Origin: Paraprevotella xylaniphila YIT 11841
GTDB lineage: Bacteria > Bacteroidota > Bacteroidia > Bacteroidales > Bacteroidaceae
Assembly: GCF_000205165.1 (NCBI RefSeq)
Contig: NZ_GL883887.1
Location: 62,001 to 126,000, forward strand
DNA: 64,000 bases
Direction: 5' to 3'
This document shows, in pieces, positions 25,388-34,930 of this stretch. The notes beneath the pieces were generated by a model. It was not told the DNA's origin. It ran no database searches and saw nothing but the letters and a program-made list of their open reading frames with translations. Each line of letters begins with the position of its first letter. Position 1 is the first letter of the stretch. Position numbers and translations under genes: made by a program.

Positions 25388-27568
25388 GTGAGTTTCATAC
25401 GATATATATTGTGGGGATGCATGTTGTCCTTTCCACTGGTGATGCAAGCGCGCTTGGAAGCCGCCGACTCTATCATCAGCCGGATGCACCATGCCGCTTC
25501 ACAATATATGGACTTCATCCACGAATACCGCGCAGAGCTATACATCAAAGCCCAACTGGATATCATCAAGAAAAACCGGGGATTCCGTTTCATTCCGGGA
25601 TTGTTCAGAACCCCAAAAGACGCCAACCGCTTTATCGTAGAGACATACAGCGACCTACACTACACCGCTCCCAACATATACGACCAGAAAATCAAGGCTT
25701 ATACCGGAACGTTGGGCGAAGCCCGTGAAATACCGGGCATTACGGATTATTTCAATGTCAACATCTATGCCCCTTACCTGATGGGGCAACGCCTGCTCTC
25801 CCCTTTGGCTCCCAACAGCAACAAATACTACCGCTATACTATCGACTCCGTGTCGTGCGACCGGCAACAACGTATCGAATACCACATCCGATTTATCCCT
25901 CGCAACAAAAGCTTCCAGTTATTGGACGGAAAAATGACGATTACGGAAGGGGCATGGAGCGTGCGCGAGATTTCATTCAAAGGGCAAGCCGATTTGTTGC
26001 TTTTCGATTGCCGCATCATCATGGGAGACATCGGCACCGACACGGAATACCTGCCGGTGAAAAACGACATCAACGCATCGTTTGCCTTTGCTTTCAATAT
26101 CATGGAAGGATATTACGAATCTAGCCTGACTTATAAGGAAATACATCACCGTCGTAATACACCGGAAGACAGCATTTCCAAACCGAACTACAACCTTACC
26201 GCATCTTTTTCCCTGCAATGCGACCGGCAGGCCTATACAAAGGACTTTGCCCGTTTCGACTCCCTGCGGCCTACTCCTTTGGACAACTCCGAACTGTATA
26301 TATATAAAAGGTATAAGGCACGGACGGATTCCATGAATTATATACAAAAGGAAACGACCAAGCCTTTCAAGAAAAACATCTGGGGCTCGGTGGGCGACTT
26401 TTTTCTGACCGATAGCGACTGGAAACTAAGCAACAATGCCACGTTGCAAAACTCTCCCTTCATCAATCCGCTGATGTTCAGTTACAGCAAAACGACCGGT
26501 ATCGCCTACCGGCAAGATTTGAATTTCAACACCACATTCCGAAACAGCCAGTCCCTTCACGTCGGGACACGCTTGGGATATAACTTCACCCATAACGAAT
26601 TCTATTGGAATGCAGGGGCCGAATACCAATATTGGCCGGAACACATGGGAACGGTAAGAGTCAACGTCGGGAACGGCAACCGCATCGGGAACAGCCGCAT
26701 TATTGATGAACTCAAAAAGATTCCATCAGACAGCATCATCGACTTCGACAAACTGAACCTGGACCTTTTCAAAGACTTGAATTTCGAAATCAGCAACCAC
26801 CTCGAAATCACCAACGGCCTGTCCGTAGGACTGGGATTCATGTTCCACCGCCGTACACCGGCCGAACATCCTGAAGAAAGTTTCCGGCAAGTGGAACTTC
26901 CGGAAAACGTAACCGAAGGATTGAAGGCCAACATACGCCCGCAGTATAACAGTTTCGCTCCGCGCATCCGGGTAGAATGGACTCCCGGCCAATACTATTA
27001 CATGAACGGCCGACAGAAAATCAACCTGAAGTCCCGTTTCCCGACTTTCATCGTGGACTACGAGCGCGGTCTCAGGAACATATTCAAAAGTACAGGCGTT
27101 TATGAACGTATTGAGTTCGACATGCAGCACCACATCCGTACGGGTCTACTCTCCGACCTGTATTACCGCATCGGAATGGGACTGTTCACCAATCAGGAAG
27201 AAACTTATTTCGTAGACTTCGTCAACTTCCGCAAAAGCAACCTCCCCGAAGGATGGAACGACGAAATCGGAGGAGTGTTTCAGGCTTTAAATGGCCGATG
27301 GTATAACGCATCTCCCTACTACGTCAGAGGACATATCTCTTACGAAGCCCCGTTTCTTGTGCTACGCCACCTTATCAAATACACCAACCATATACAGAAC
27401 GAACGCCTATACCTCAATATGCTCACCATGGACCATTTAGGACCTTATTTCGAATTGGGTTACGGCATAGGGACCTTCGTGTTCGACATGGGACTGTTCC
27501 TTTCTTTGGAAAACTTCAAGCAAATCGGCTTTGGGTATAAGTTCACCTTTGAGTTGTTCAGCAAATAA
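25388..27568 (+). CDS. DUF5686-family outer-membrane protein
   Basis: A 726-aa exported protein. It begins with a signal peptide (SFIRYILWGCMLSFPLVMQA) when read from the GTG at 25388; an in-frame ATG at about 25421 is another option. DUF5686 features are visible: FRFIPGLFRTPKD, the YSDLHYTAP region, and a long C-terminal half with alternating aromatic/polar strands ending in GFGYKFTFELFSK, a beta-barrel-like terminal Phe strand. Members usually carry an N-terminal carboxypeptidase-regulatory domain, which is missing here. Function is unknown; an outer-membrane assembly or stress role is only a guess. It runs convergent to the next gene. Confidence 0.82.
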   Translation: MSFIRYILWGCMLSFPLVMQARLEAADSIISRMHHAASQYMDFIHEYRAELYIKAQLDIIKKNRGFRFIPGLFRTPKDANRFIVETYSDLHYTAPNIYDQKIKAYTGTLGEAREIPGITDYFNVNIYAPYLMGQRLLSPLAPNSNKYYRYTIDSVSCDRQQRIEYHIRFIPRNKSFQLLDGKMTITEGAWSVREISFKGQADLLLFDCRIIMGDIGTDTEYLPVKNDINASFAFAFNIMEGYYESSLTYKEIHHRRNTPEDSISKPNYNLTASFSLQCDRQAYTKDFARFDSLRPTPLDNSELYIYKRYKARTDSMNYIQKETTKPFKKNIWGSVGDFFLTDSDWKLSNNATLQNSPFINPLMFSYSKTTGIAYRQDLNFNTTFRNSQSLHVGTRLGYNFTHNEFYWNAGAEYQYWPEHMGTVRVNVGNGNRIGNSRIIDELKKIPSDSIIDFDKLNLDLFKDLNFEISNHLEITNGLSVGLGFMFHRRTPAEHPEESFRQVELPENVTEGLKANIRPQYNSFAPRIRVEWTPGQYYYMNGRQKINLKSRFPTFIVDYERGLRNIFKSTGVYERIEFDMQHHIRTGLLSDLYYRIGMGLFTNQEETYFVDFVNFRKSNLPEGWNDEIGGVFQALNGRWYNASPYYVRGHISYEAPFLVLRHLIKYTNHIQNERLYLNMLTMDHLGPYFELGYGIGTFVFDMGLFLSLENFKQIGFGYKFTFELFSK

Positions 27569-27587
27569 TAAGTGGATTTTCCTTTTT

Positions 27588-29201
27588 CTACTTTTTCATC
27601 ATCTTTCCGTATGGAATGATATACAACCCTTTAGGCCATTCTTCCGGAATACCTTCACCGGGCAATATTTCTCCTCTCTTTACACCGTCCGGCCCATAAA
27701 CAGGCAAAGGATGCCCGTCCGTCCTAAACTTTATCCAGTCCACCTCGTCCGGTGAGTCTTTTTCAATCAAACGCAAGGTATGAGAACCGGTTCCAGTGTA
27801 CACCAAATACCCCCTACCGGGTGCCATCCAACTTCCCGCCGCAGCACGCACAAACCGTGTGCCGCTATCATCCAGAAGAAAAACATTTTCCTTCTCATTT
27901 TCAATATCATACCGGCTGAATATTGTATAAAATCCATCTGTTTCCTTTAAGCTATTTTCCTGGGCCTGCACGACCGTCCCGTCTCCATAAAAGCAGACTA
28001 CGGATTCACGGGATTCTGTCGCTTTCCACAAATAGGGAACACAGGCTTTCCAAGCCTCATCGGTTTCCATTCGGTGGAATACCACACCCTCGCCGGTTAT
28101 TTTTTCAAAACAAAGACGTTCCGATGCTACGGTTTCTCCATCTGGACTTTCCCAAGTAACTTTCTCCACGGCATACGGCAAACCTACAGTCAACCATCCT
28201 TCGTCATCCTCAGTTTTCCGGTACCACACAATTCCAGTTCCCGACGGTACCGTAAACGAGTACTTAGGCCCTAAAGTACAGCTGTCACAACCCACCATCC
28301 GAGTCACGGCCCTTCCTTGTACATCCTCATCCTTCCGGTCTATTTCAACCACATTGGGCCATCCTTCCGGCAAACGCCCGGACTCTCCCTTACGCACGTA
28401 TGTCCAGACATATCCTTTGGGCATCTTCCCGCCACCCGCCATACCTTTTCCTTGTGGCAGGGATATTTCGGTAAAATCAATCCGCCGGGCTTGAGCATAA
28501 TCCAGTGCAAACAAAGAGTCTGCCAACCAGTCCCCTTTGAAGATCCAGTCGCCGTCTTCTCTTCCTGCCAATACAGGCGGTTGCACTTCCTTATATATAA
28601 ATAAGGAATCGCCTACATCCTGTTCGCATAACTTAAAAGAAATACCCCCGACCGGCATCAGACCAAATTGTTTTTTAGAAGAAACAGACGTAAAAACATC
28701 CTCTTTCGTATACAAAGATGTCTTTGACAAGCGAGCTGAGGCTAACGATATGATTTCAAACTTATTACTATACTTGTTTTTAGGATTTACAGAACTGGCC
28801 AATTCCTCGTCTGTCAAAGTCAATAAAGAAGTATACTCTTGTACACGCCCGTTAGAATACGCCAACCACGCATCCAAAGCCATGTCACGAAACGCATAAG
28901 CCTTCCCTTCCACCTGCAATTCAAAAATAGCCGTTCCGCCGTCATGTATATGTATTCTCCCGTTTTTATCCAAGGGAAGCTTGCGGGCAGCACGGTTTTT
29001 CTTCCCCGTACCGGTTTTATCCTGCGATGCCATCACGTACAACGAGTCTGGATGTGCCGCACAATACCCGGCCAATACACAATGCATACCGTCCTCCAGT
29101 TCACGGACATTCCTTACACGCCTGAAAGTTTGTGCTGAAACTACTTCTCCCCATAAACCCAACAGGAGAATACAACTATATAAAAAACATCTGGCATCCA
29201 T
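27588..29201 (-). CDS. Secreted protein of unknown function
   Basis: A 537-aa protein with a signal peptide (MDARCFLYSCILLLGLWGEV, cleavage near VSAQ). I do not recognise the family. The mature part is beta-rich with repeated WY/GW motifs, DxDG-type loops and a C-terminal stretch resembling short Bacteroidales tail domains (LPVYGPDGVKRGEIL). I chose ATG 29201 because an upstream TTG at 29240 would overlap the preceding gene and hide the signal peptide. It lies 7 nt after a DUF6359 lipoprotein gene, so both probably act at the cell surface. Confidence 0.78.
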   Translation of the reverse strand: MDARCFLYSCILLLGLWGEVVSAQTFRRVRNVRELEDGMHCVLAGYCAAHPDSLYVMASQDKTGTGKKNRAARKLPLDKNGRIHIHDGGTAIFELQVEGKAYAFRDMALDAWLAYSNGRVQEYTSLLTLTDEELASSVNPKNKYSNKFEIISLASARLSKTSLYTKEDVFTSVSSKKQFGLMPVGGISFKLCEQDVGDSLFIYKEVQPPVLAGREDGDWIFKGDWLADSLFALDYAQARRIDFTEISLPQGKGMAGGGKMPKGYVWTYVRKGESGRLPEGWPNVVEIDRKDEDVQGRAVTRMVGCDSCTLGPKYSFTVPSGTGIVWYRKTEDDEGWLTVGLPYAVEKVTWESPDGETVASERLCFEKITGEGVVFHRMETDEAWKACVPYLWKATESRESVVCFYGDGTVVQAQENSLKETDGFYTIFSRYDIENEKENVFLLDDSGTRFVRAAAGSWMAPGRGYLVYTGTGSHTLRLIEKDSPDEVDWIKFRTDGHPLPVYGPDGVKRGEILPGEGIPEEWPKGLYIIPYGKMMKK

Positions 29202-29208
29202 GGTATTT

Positions 29209-29979
29209 TCATTTAGTTCTAATCGACCGGCCACCTTCAATATGTCCCGGCTTCAAGTCTATTATTATCGTATCTTTTTGAACCGGTCCCGGTTCAGGAT
29301 CTTCCGGTTCCTCCGGCTTCCCTGGATTTTCCGGCTCTTCGGGTTCTTCGGGCTCTTCAGGTTCTTCCGGCTCCGGCTCTTCCACATCCCCGCCATTCGT
29401 CAGCCACTCATGATACGCCACGTTTTTCAATCCGACCACGTTAAAATAAGTCTTCACCAATCCCAACAAGCCAATCCGGCATCCCAGTACCTCCGGATGA
29501 TCCACAAGATTGGCTTCATCCCTCACATCCGTACCCTTTTTAAGCTCTACTGGCATGCAACGCGAAGCATCCCTTTCATCTTTTGAATCCGCTATCAGAA
29601 GGTTCGTGCTTACGCCAGCAGCCCGTATCTCATCAGCCGTGAACAGGGCATTTTTCATCGTCCTGTCACACGCCCCCACTATATACCCCACGACCATTTC
29701 CTCATAATCCTCATCCAAGTCTACCCCTTCATACTCCGACAATATCCCGGTTACAGTCCAAGCACCCTCATATTCAGGCGGCAAAGGCACCTCTTCTTCC
29801 GTTCCGCCAGTCCCTCCCGCCCCATGGCCTCCGCCTTCCGGCTTATCGCCCGTTTGCCCGGGCTGTTCCGTGTCTTCCCCTTCTTCCGAAGGTAAATCCA
29901 CTTTTTGGCAGGTTGCAAATCCTCCGACCAGATACAACCCGAACAGCATCTTCACGAGAAATTTATATCCAGACCGCAT
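29209..29979 (-). CDS. DUF6359-type lipoprotein with Pro-Glu repeats
   Basis: A 256-aa protein. A hydrophobic leader ends in GGFATC, a plausible lipobox. A Gly/Glu/Pro-rich linker (about 28-65) leads to a domain at about 70-190 with VVGYIVGACDRTM, STNLLIADS and GLLGLVKTYFNVVGL, which matches DUF6359 (OB-like). Then follows a run of EEP/EPE repeats (about 200-235) encoded by a 9-bp-like tandem repeat, and a basic C-terminus. It lies 6 nt after the small membrane protein gene and 7 nt before the secreted protein gene. The repeat tail probably extends the domain from the envelope. Function is unknown. Confidence 0.78.
   Translation of the reverse strand: MRSGYKFLVKMLFGLYLVGGFATCQKVDLPSEEGEDTEQPGQTGDKPEGGGHGAGGTGGTEEEVPLPPEYEGAWTVTGILSEYEGVDLDEDYEEMVVGYIVGACDRTMKNALFTADEIRAAGVSTNLLIADSKDERDASRCMPVELKKGTDVRDEANLVDHPEVLGCRIGLLGLVKTYFNVVGLKNVAYHEWLTNGGDVEEPEPEEPEEPEEPEEPENPGKPEEPEDPEPGPVQKDTIIIDLKPGHIEGGRSIRTK
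29293..29382. repeat. Short tandem repeat coding for the Pro-Glu tail
   Basis: Degenerate 9-bp units (TTCTTCGGG/CTCTTCAGG-like on the plus strand) repeat through this interval and encode EEP on the minus strand. Copy number may vary between strains. Confidence 0.65.
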
Positions 29980-29985
29980 ATCATT

Positions 29986-30129
29986 CTATTCTTCTGTCAA
30001 CGTCTCTTTCAGACGTTTGAACTTATTTTTCATATCATGGGAATAATATAAATCATCCCACCACGCCCATACAAACACCAGCAAGTCAAAAACCAACCAA
30101 CCGGCCAAAATCCAATGACAAGTCTCCAT
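29986..30129 (-). CDS. Small membrane protein (47 aa)
   Basis: A short protein with one hydrophobic segment (WILAGWLVFDLLVFVWAWW, about residues 6-24) and a basic tail (MKNKFKRLKETL). I chose the ATG at 30129 because the -7 box lies at 30161-30168, inside the frame of a longer reading. Function is unknown. It is the first gene of the unit with the DUF6359 lipoprotein, 6 nt away. Confidence 0.6.
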   Translation of the reverse strand: METCHWILAGWLVFDLLVFVWAWWDDLYYSHDMKNKFKRLKETLTEE

Positions 30130-30160
30130 GATGCAATCATTTAAATATTTTTCATCCTTG

Positions 30161-30168
30161 CAAATATA
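30161..30168 (-). promoter_or_regulatory. -7 box for the small membrane protein/lipoprotein unit
   Basis: TATATTTG on the minus strand, 31 nt before the ATG; it favours the 47-aa reading of the first gene. No clear -33 box. Confidence 0.55.
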
Positions 30169-30209
30169 CGATTTTATCCTAAAGCCCGCTACCTTTCGAT
30201 AAAAAAAAC

Positions 30210-30217
30210 TATCTTTG
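30210..30217 (+). promoter_or_regulatory. -7 box for rfbC-rfbB
   Basis: TATCTTTGC, 25 nt before the rfbC ATG and divergent from the box at 30161-30168. An A-tract lies just upstream; no TTTG -33. Confidence 0.6.
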
Positions 30218-30242
30218 CACATAATAAAGTTTACTATTTATT

Positions 30243-30815
30243 ATGGAAGTCATTCAAACCGCCATCGAAGGCGTAGTGATTATCGAACCTCGGTTGTTCA
30301 ACGATGCAAGAGGCTATTTTTTCGAATCTTTCTCACAACGGGATTTCGACCGGTTGGTCCGCACCGTACATTTCGTGCAAGACAATGAAAGCAAGAGCAG
30401 TTACGGCGTACTGCGCGGTCTTCATTTTCAAAAACCGCCATACGCACAAAGCAAGTTAGTACGCGTCATCAAAGGCGCCGTATTAGACGTGGCCGTGGAT
30501 ATCCGGAAAGGGTCGCCTACTTTCGGTCAACATGTAGCTGTAGAGCTGACAGAAGAAAACCATCGTCAATTCTTCATCCCCCGCGGTTTTGCCCACGGCT
30601 TCAGCGTGCTCACGCCGGAAGTTATATTCCAGTATAAATGCGACAACTTTTATGCACCGCAAAGCGAGGGGGCATTGGCATGGGACGACCCGGACCTCGG
30701 CATCAACTGGCACATTCCTTCTGACAAAATCCTCCTATCGGAAAAGGACAAGCGTCATCCTCGCCTGAAAGATGCCGAATGGTTGTTTGATTACTCAGAA
30801 GATTTATACCAATAA
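30243..30815 (+). CDS. rfbC: dTDP-4-dehydrorhamnose 3,5-epimerase
   Basis: A 190-aa cupin of the RmlC family. FNDARGYFFESFSQRDFD at the N-terminus, LRGLHFQKPPYAQSKLVRV with the catalytic His, VLDVAVDIRKGSPTFG and FIPRGFAHGF are all present. It epimerises C3 and C5 of dTDP-4-keto-6-deoxyglucose on the way to dTDP-L-rhamnose. It is followed after 11 nt by rfbB. rfbA lies 23 kb away at 54027 and rfbD is not in this window. Confidence 0.96.
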   Translation: MEVIQTAIEGVVIIEPRLFNDARGYFFESFSQRDFDRLVRTVHFVQDNESKSSYGVLRGLHFQKPPYAQSKLVRVIKGAVLDVAVDIRKGSPTFGQHVAVELTEENHRQFFIPRGFAHGFSVLTPEVIFQYKCDNFYAPQSEGALAWDDPDLGINWHIPSDKILLSEKDKRHPRLKDAEWLFDYSEDLYQ

Positions 30816-30826
30816 TACAGCACATC

Positions 30827-31969
30827 ATGGATTTTAAAAGAAATATCATCATTACCGGAGGAGCCGGTTTCATCGGCAGCCACGTCGTACGCCTCTTCGT
30901 CAACCAATATCCGGACTACCACATTATCAATCTGGACAAGCTGACCTACGCCGGAAACTTGGCCAACCTGAAAGACATCGAAAACCAACCGAATTACACT
31001 TTCGTCAAAGCGGACATTTGCGATTTCGACAAGATGAGCGAACTCTTCCGGCAATACCATGTGGACGGCATTATCCATCTGGCTGCCGAAAGCCACGTGG
31101 ACCGCAGTATCAAAGACCCGTTCACTTTCGCACGCACCAATGTCATGGGAACGCTCAGCCTGCTCCAAGCAGCCAAAGAGTATTGGGAATCCCTGCCGGA
31201 AGGCTACGAGGGCAAACGTTTCTACCATATTTCGACCGACGAAGTGTACGGGGCATTGGAGCTGACTCACCCCGAAGGCATCGAACCTCCTTTCACCACC
31301 ACGGCCTCATCTTCGGAACATCACCTGGCATACGGTGAGGCTTTCTTCCTGGAAACCACGAAATACAATCCGCACAGCCCCTACTCCGCTTCCAAAGCCA
31401 GTAGCGACCACTTCGTCCGTGCTTTCCACGACACCTACGGCATGCCGACCATCGTAACCAACTGTTCCAACAACTACGGGCCTTACCAGTTCCCGGAAAA
31501 GTTGATTCCGCTGTTCATCAACAATATCCGCCACCGCAAGCCCCTCCCGGTCTACGGCAAAGGGGAAAACGTGCGCGACTGGCTTTACGTCATCGACCAC
31601 GCCCGTGCCATCGACGTAATATTCCACAAGGGAAAGGCGGCAGAGACGTACAACATCGGCGGCTTCAACGAATGGAAGAACATTGACATCATCAAAGTCG
31701 TCATCCGTACGGTAGACCGGTTGCTCGGCAACCCGGAAGGCTATTCGCTCGACCTGATTACTTACGTGACCGACCGCAAGGGACATGACTTGCGTTATGC
31801 CATCGACTCTACCAAATTGAAAAACGAATTGGGATGGGAACCTAGCCTGCAATTTGAAGAAGGCATCGAGAAAACCGTCCGTTGGTATCTCGACAACCAG
31901 GAATGGATGGACAACGTGACAAGCGGAGACTACCAGAAATATTACGAAAACATGTACAAGGACCGGTAA
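30827..31969 (+). CDS. rfbB: dTDP-glucose 4,6-dehydratase
   Basis: A 380-aa extended SDR enzyme. ITGGAGFIGSHV binds NAD; STDEVYGAL and YSASKAS give the catalytic Thr/Asp-Glu and Tyr-xxx-Lys. The insert between STDEVYG and YSASK is longer than in many RmlB proteins (about 40 residues, with a GEAFFLETTKYNPHSP piece). It converts dTDP-glucose to the 4-keto-6-deoxy sugar that rfbC acts on. A strong terminator follows at once. Confidence 0.96.
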   Translation: MDFKRNIIITGGAGFIGSHVVRLFVNQYPDYHIINLDKLTYAGNLANLKDIENQPNYTFVKADICDFDKMSELFRQYHVDGIIHLAAESHVDRSIKDPFTFARTNVMGTLSLLQAAKEYWESLPEGYEGKRFYHISTDEVYGALELTHPEGIEPPFTTTASSSEHHLAYGEAFFLETTKYNPHSPYSASKASSDHFVRAFHDTYGMPTIVTNCSNNYGPYQFPEKLIPLFINNIRHRKPLPVYGKGENVRDWLYVIDHARAIDVIFHKGKAAETYNIGGFNEWKNIDIIKVVIRTVDRLLGNPEGYSLDLITYVTDRKGHDLRYAIDSTKLKNELGWEPSLQFEEGIEKTVRWYLDNQEWMDNVTSGDYQKYYENMYKDR

Positions 31970-31995
31970 TCCGCCATCCTGTCCACGAAGACACA

Positions 31996-32037
31996 CGCCC
32001 CCGGAAACCTTTGTTGTTTCCGGGGGCGCACGTTTTT
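31996..32037 (+). terminator. Rho-independent terminator of rfbC-rfbB
   Basis: A perfect 13-bp GC-rich stem (31996-32008 with 32016-32028), 7-nt loop, then CACG and five T. It is symmetric enough to stop the convergent fkp transcript as well. Confidence 0.9.
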
Positions 32038-32064
32038 CTATCGGCAAGAAAGAAAGGATAAAGC

Positions 32065-34908
32065 TTAGCTGCGGCTCACTTCCAACCCCTTTTCCGACAA
32101 ACTCATCTCTACAAAACGGGCACGGTCGTTCACAGCCTCCTGTACCAAGATTTTCCGGATACGGGCTGCCGCCTCTTCGTCCTTGGCCATCATGTAAAGG
32201 AAGCCACCGCCACCCGCACCGGGCAACTTATACCCTAAACACAAGTCATCTATTTTCCCGATAATCACACGGACAGCCGTCGGATTCGTCCCCTCGTCCA
32301 AACGGCAATTCTGCATCCATGACCTCCTGACCAAACGGCCGGTCTCCTCAAAACTGTTCCGCTGTATGGCATCGTACATGTCCAAGGCATGTGCCTTCAT
32401 CCGCCCCAATAACTCCAAACGGCCGGTCTCGTTCAGGAACATCCCTTTCACGATTTCCGCCAAGATGCTCTTGGCCGTACGCGTAATGCCGGTATAATAC
32501 AACAAATGGCATTCCCGGTACTCAGGTGCGGTAAACACGTGGTCGGGCAGCCAACGTACCAAAGGCTGTTGACAAGCCCCCGGTTGGGTCTGGAGCAATT
32601 TCACGCCTTGCAGGATGCCGCCGTATTGGTCTTGCCATCCTCCGCCCGTGGTCAGCAACTGCTCCAACACGAGCGTACGGTTGCCCACCTCATAACGGTC
32701 CCATCCCAACCCGCAGAAGTCATTGACGGCTCCCAACACGGTAGAAGCCAGAATAGAACTTGTCCCGAGTCCGGAACCGGCCGGAATGGCAGACAGCAAT
32801 GTGATTTCGATACCCGCACCGAAAGCCTCCAACTGCGCCTCTAACGACGCATGGGCTTCCGCACTGAAGTCAGGGTGGAAACCGGCCAGTACCAACGCCG
32901 CCTTCGGAATGGAAAAAGGAGAGCCGACCTTATTGAAGGCCGCAAGTTCGTCGTATGTCCGCACCACCTCCATCGCGCCCAAGTCAATGGAACGCATCAC
33001 GATATGACGTTCCCGGCAAGGCTTCACGTACACCTGCAACGGGGGCTGCCCGTTCAGTTCGATGGAGAGGTTCACCACATTCCCTCCCTCCATCAGGCTG
33101 TAGGGCGGCGTGTCCGTCCATCCTCCGGCCAAGTCGATACGCACCGGACTGCGCCCCCACACGATCTGGTCTGCATAAACCGACAAGCGAGGCGACTTCC
33201 GGACCGCACAGGCCGTGCCGGTCAGCATCTTACGCATCAGTCCGAAAGCCTGTTCTTCATATTTCCGTCCGTCTTCACCTTTCAGGCCGGCCACACGGGC
33301 ACGGAACATCGCATCGCTGATACGTGTCAACCCATCCGCCATCTCCGGCAATGCGTCCGGTAAAGGCAAATCCTCCTCCGCATATTCATGGGCCACGTCA
33401 TCCAAGTTCAACTGGTAGAACACGCTACGTTCGTAATGGGCTGCCAATAAAGGCAGGTTCTTCGTCCGGAACGCCTCACGTTGGCACGTCAGGCGGTGCA
33501 GGTTGGCGTATGCCGACAATTCATCGGCCGACATTTTGCGGGCCGAGAACCATACCTTACGTCCATCCTCCAATTCAGGCTCGGTCGTCATCCAACGCAT
33601 AGCCAATCCCAAGTCCTCCACATTGCCGCACAAAGGAAACAAACGGGCCGCCTGCAAATCATGGTTCTCCTCTATGTCTTCCGGTTTCAGGCCGCGCTCG
33701 GCCAACCACTCCGTCACAGGCATGCCCTGATACAGGACCGCCCTGTCCGACAGGCAGCCCTTGAAGGCATCGTTGAAACCGTAAGGACGGGCGGCAAAAG
33801 CCTCCTCGCCCACCGGCACCACGTCGATGCACAAACCGGCGGCCAACTTCAGCGGCCAACGGTTTTCAGGCACCCCTGTAATGATGTTGCGGCACGCCAA
33901 TGTCCAGTCGCGCCCCACGAAGCTGTTCTCTATCCAAAGTTCAGAGTTCGCGGCCTCCAACGCCACTTCCACTTCGGCATTCTGCACGAACATGGCCGGA
34001 TGGGGCTTAGCCTTGCGGTGCATGATTTCCCGTTGGTCCGTCACGATGTTCTGCACGGCCAACGTGGAAGAAATCATCTCGCGGCTCGTCCCGTAATGGT
34101 AGAAGTTCCCCCCTTCCAAAGGCAAGATGGCCACCGTCAGGCTGTTCAACTCCGGGTCGTCCAACGTAGGACGGTCTCCCAGTGCCAGACCGAACTCGGA
34201 GTACATGTCGTAAAACGACAACTGCCCGTCACGGTAAGAACGCTTCACCATCAGTTCCACCGCCCGGTCGCTCAGCAACCAAATCCCGATGTCCATCAGG
34301 AATAAATGCTTGCTCATCAGTGCGCCCAACTCGGCCACACTGGGTTTCTGCAACATGAAAGCCAACCTCTCCGGCGACCGGCGGTCCGATACGAACACCC
34401 CATGGTTTTGAGCCAGGCTCGGGTCTACCCACAGCCCGTAGCACACCACGTCGGCCTCGGGGATGTCCTGCAAAGGCCGGTCGGTACGGATATACACGTC
34501 GCCACTGGCCACCAACGTGTGCAACGACTGCGGCGCACGCTCCATAACCTGCTCGTAAAGGGGCAACTGAAGCGACAAAAGGTTTTGATCCAGACACTGT
34601 CCCCGCTTCCACCGGAACACCGGTACCGGAGTCAGTATTTTCCCCGAAGGCGCGTAAGCCGGCAAACGCCGGCTCTGCCCTCCGGCATGCAGCAGGATGC
34701 GTTTCTCACGCGACAGCCATGCAGCAAATGTTTCTCCTTCATCCGTCTCGGACGCCTTGCAGGCCTGCAACAGCCACGCCGTTCCTCCCCCCGAACCTAA
34801 CTTATGCCCGATGGGGTCGGACGTACAAAACCACTCTTTCCGGTCGGCTCGCTCTACCTCGTGGAAACACTCCACCAGATTCGGCGGAAGCGACAACAAC
34901 TTTTTCAT
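32065..34908 (-). CDS. fkp: Bifunctional fucokinase / GDP-fucose pyrophosphorylase
   Basis: A 947-aa fusion matching Bacteroides Fkp in length and order. The N-terminal half is the guanylyltransferase: LLHAGGQSRRLPAYAPSGK. The C-terminal half is a GHMP kinase: RIDLAGGWTDTPPY, PAGSGLGTSS (about 708-717) and KLPGAGGGGFLY. Together they turn free L-fucose into GDP-L-fucose. It ends the gmd-fcl-fkp unit, 22 nt after fcl, so de novo and salvage routes to GDP-fucose are encoded side by side. GDP-fucose feeds capsule and surface glycoprotein fucosylation in these bacteria. Confidence 0.97.
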   Translation of the reverse strand: MKKLLSLPPNLVECFHEVERADRKEWFCTSDPIGHKLGSGGGTAWLLQACKASETDEGETFAAWLSREKRILLHAGGQSRRLPAYAPSGKILTPVPVFRWKRGQCLDQNLLSLQLPLYEQVMERAPQSLHTLVASGDVYIRTDRPLQDIPEADVVCYGLWVDPSLAQNHGVFVSDRRSPERLAFMLQKPSVAELGALMSKHLFLMDIGIWLLSDRAVELMVKRSYRDGQLSFYDMYSEFGLALGDRPTLDDPELNSLTVAILPLEGGNFYHYGTSREMISSTLAVQNIVTDQREIMHRKAKPHPAMFVQNAEVEVALEAANSELWIENSFVGRDWTLACRNIITGVPENRWPLKLAAGLCIDVVPVGEEAFAARPYGFNDAFKGCLSDRAVLYQGMPVTEWLAERGLKPEDIEENHDLQAARLFPLCGNVEDLGLAMRWMTTEPELEDGRKVWFSARKMSADELSAYANLHRLTCQREAFRTKNLPLLAAHYERSVFYQLNLDDVAHEYAEEDLPLPDALPEMADGLTRISDAMFRARVAGLKGEDGRKYEEQAFGLMRKMLTGTACAVRKSPRLSVYADQIVWGRSPVRIDLAGGWTDTPPYSLMEGGNVVNLSIELNGQPPLQVYVKPCRERHIVMRSIDLGAMEVVRTYDELAAFNKVGSPFSIPKAALVLAGFHPDFSAEAHASLEAQLEAFGAGIEITLLSAIPAGSGLGTSSILASTVLGAVNDFCGLGWDRYEVGNRTLVLEQLLTTGGGWQDQYGGILQGVKLLQTQPGACQQPLVRWLPDHVFTAPEYRECHLLYYTGITRTAKSILAEIVKGMFLNETGRLELLGRMKAHALDMYDAIQRNSFEETGRLVRRSWMQNCRLDEGTNPTAVRVIIGKIDDLCLGYKLPGAGGGGFLYMMAKDEEAAARIRKILVQEAVNDRARFVEMSLSEKGLEVSRS

Positions 34909-34930
34909 ATCCTATACCTTATTATATATA

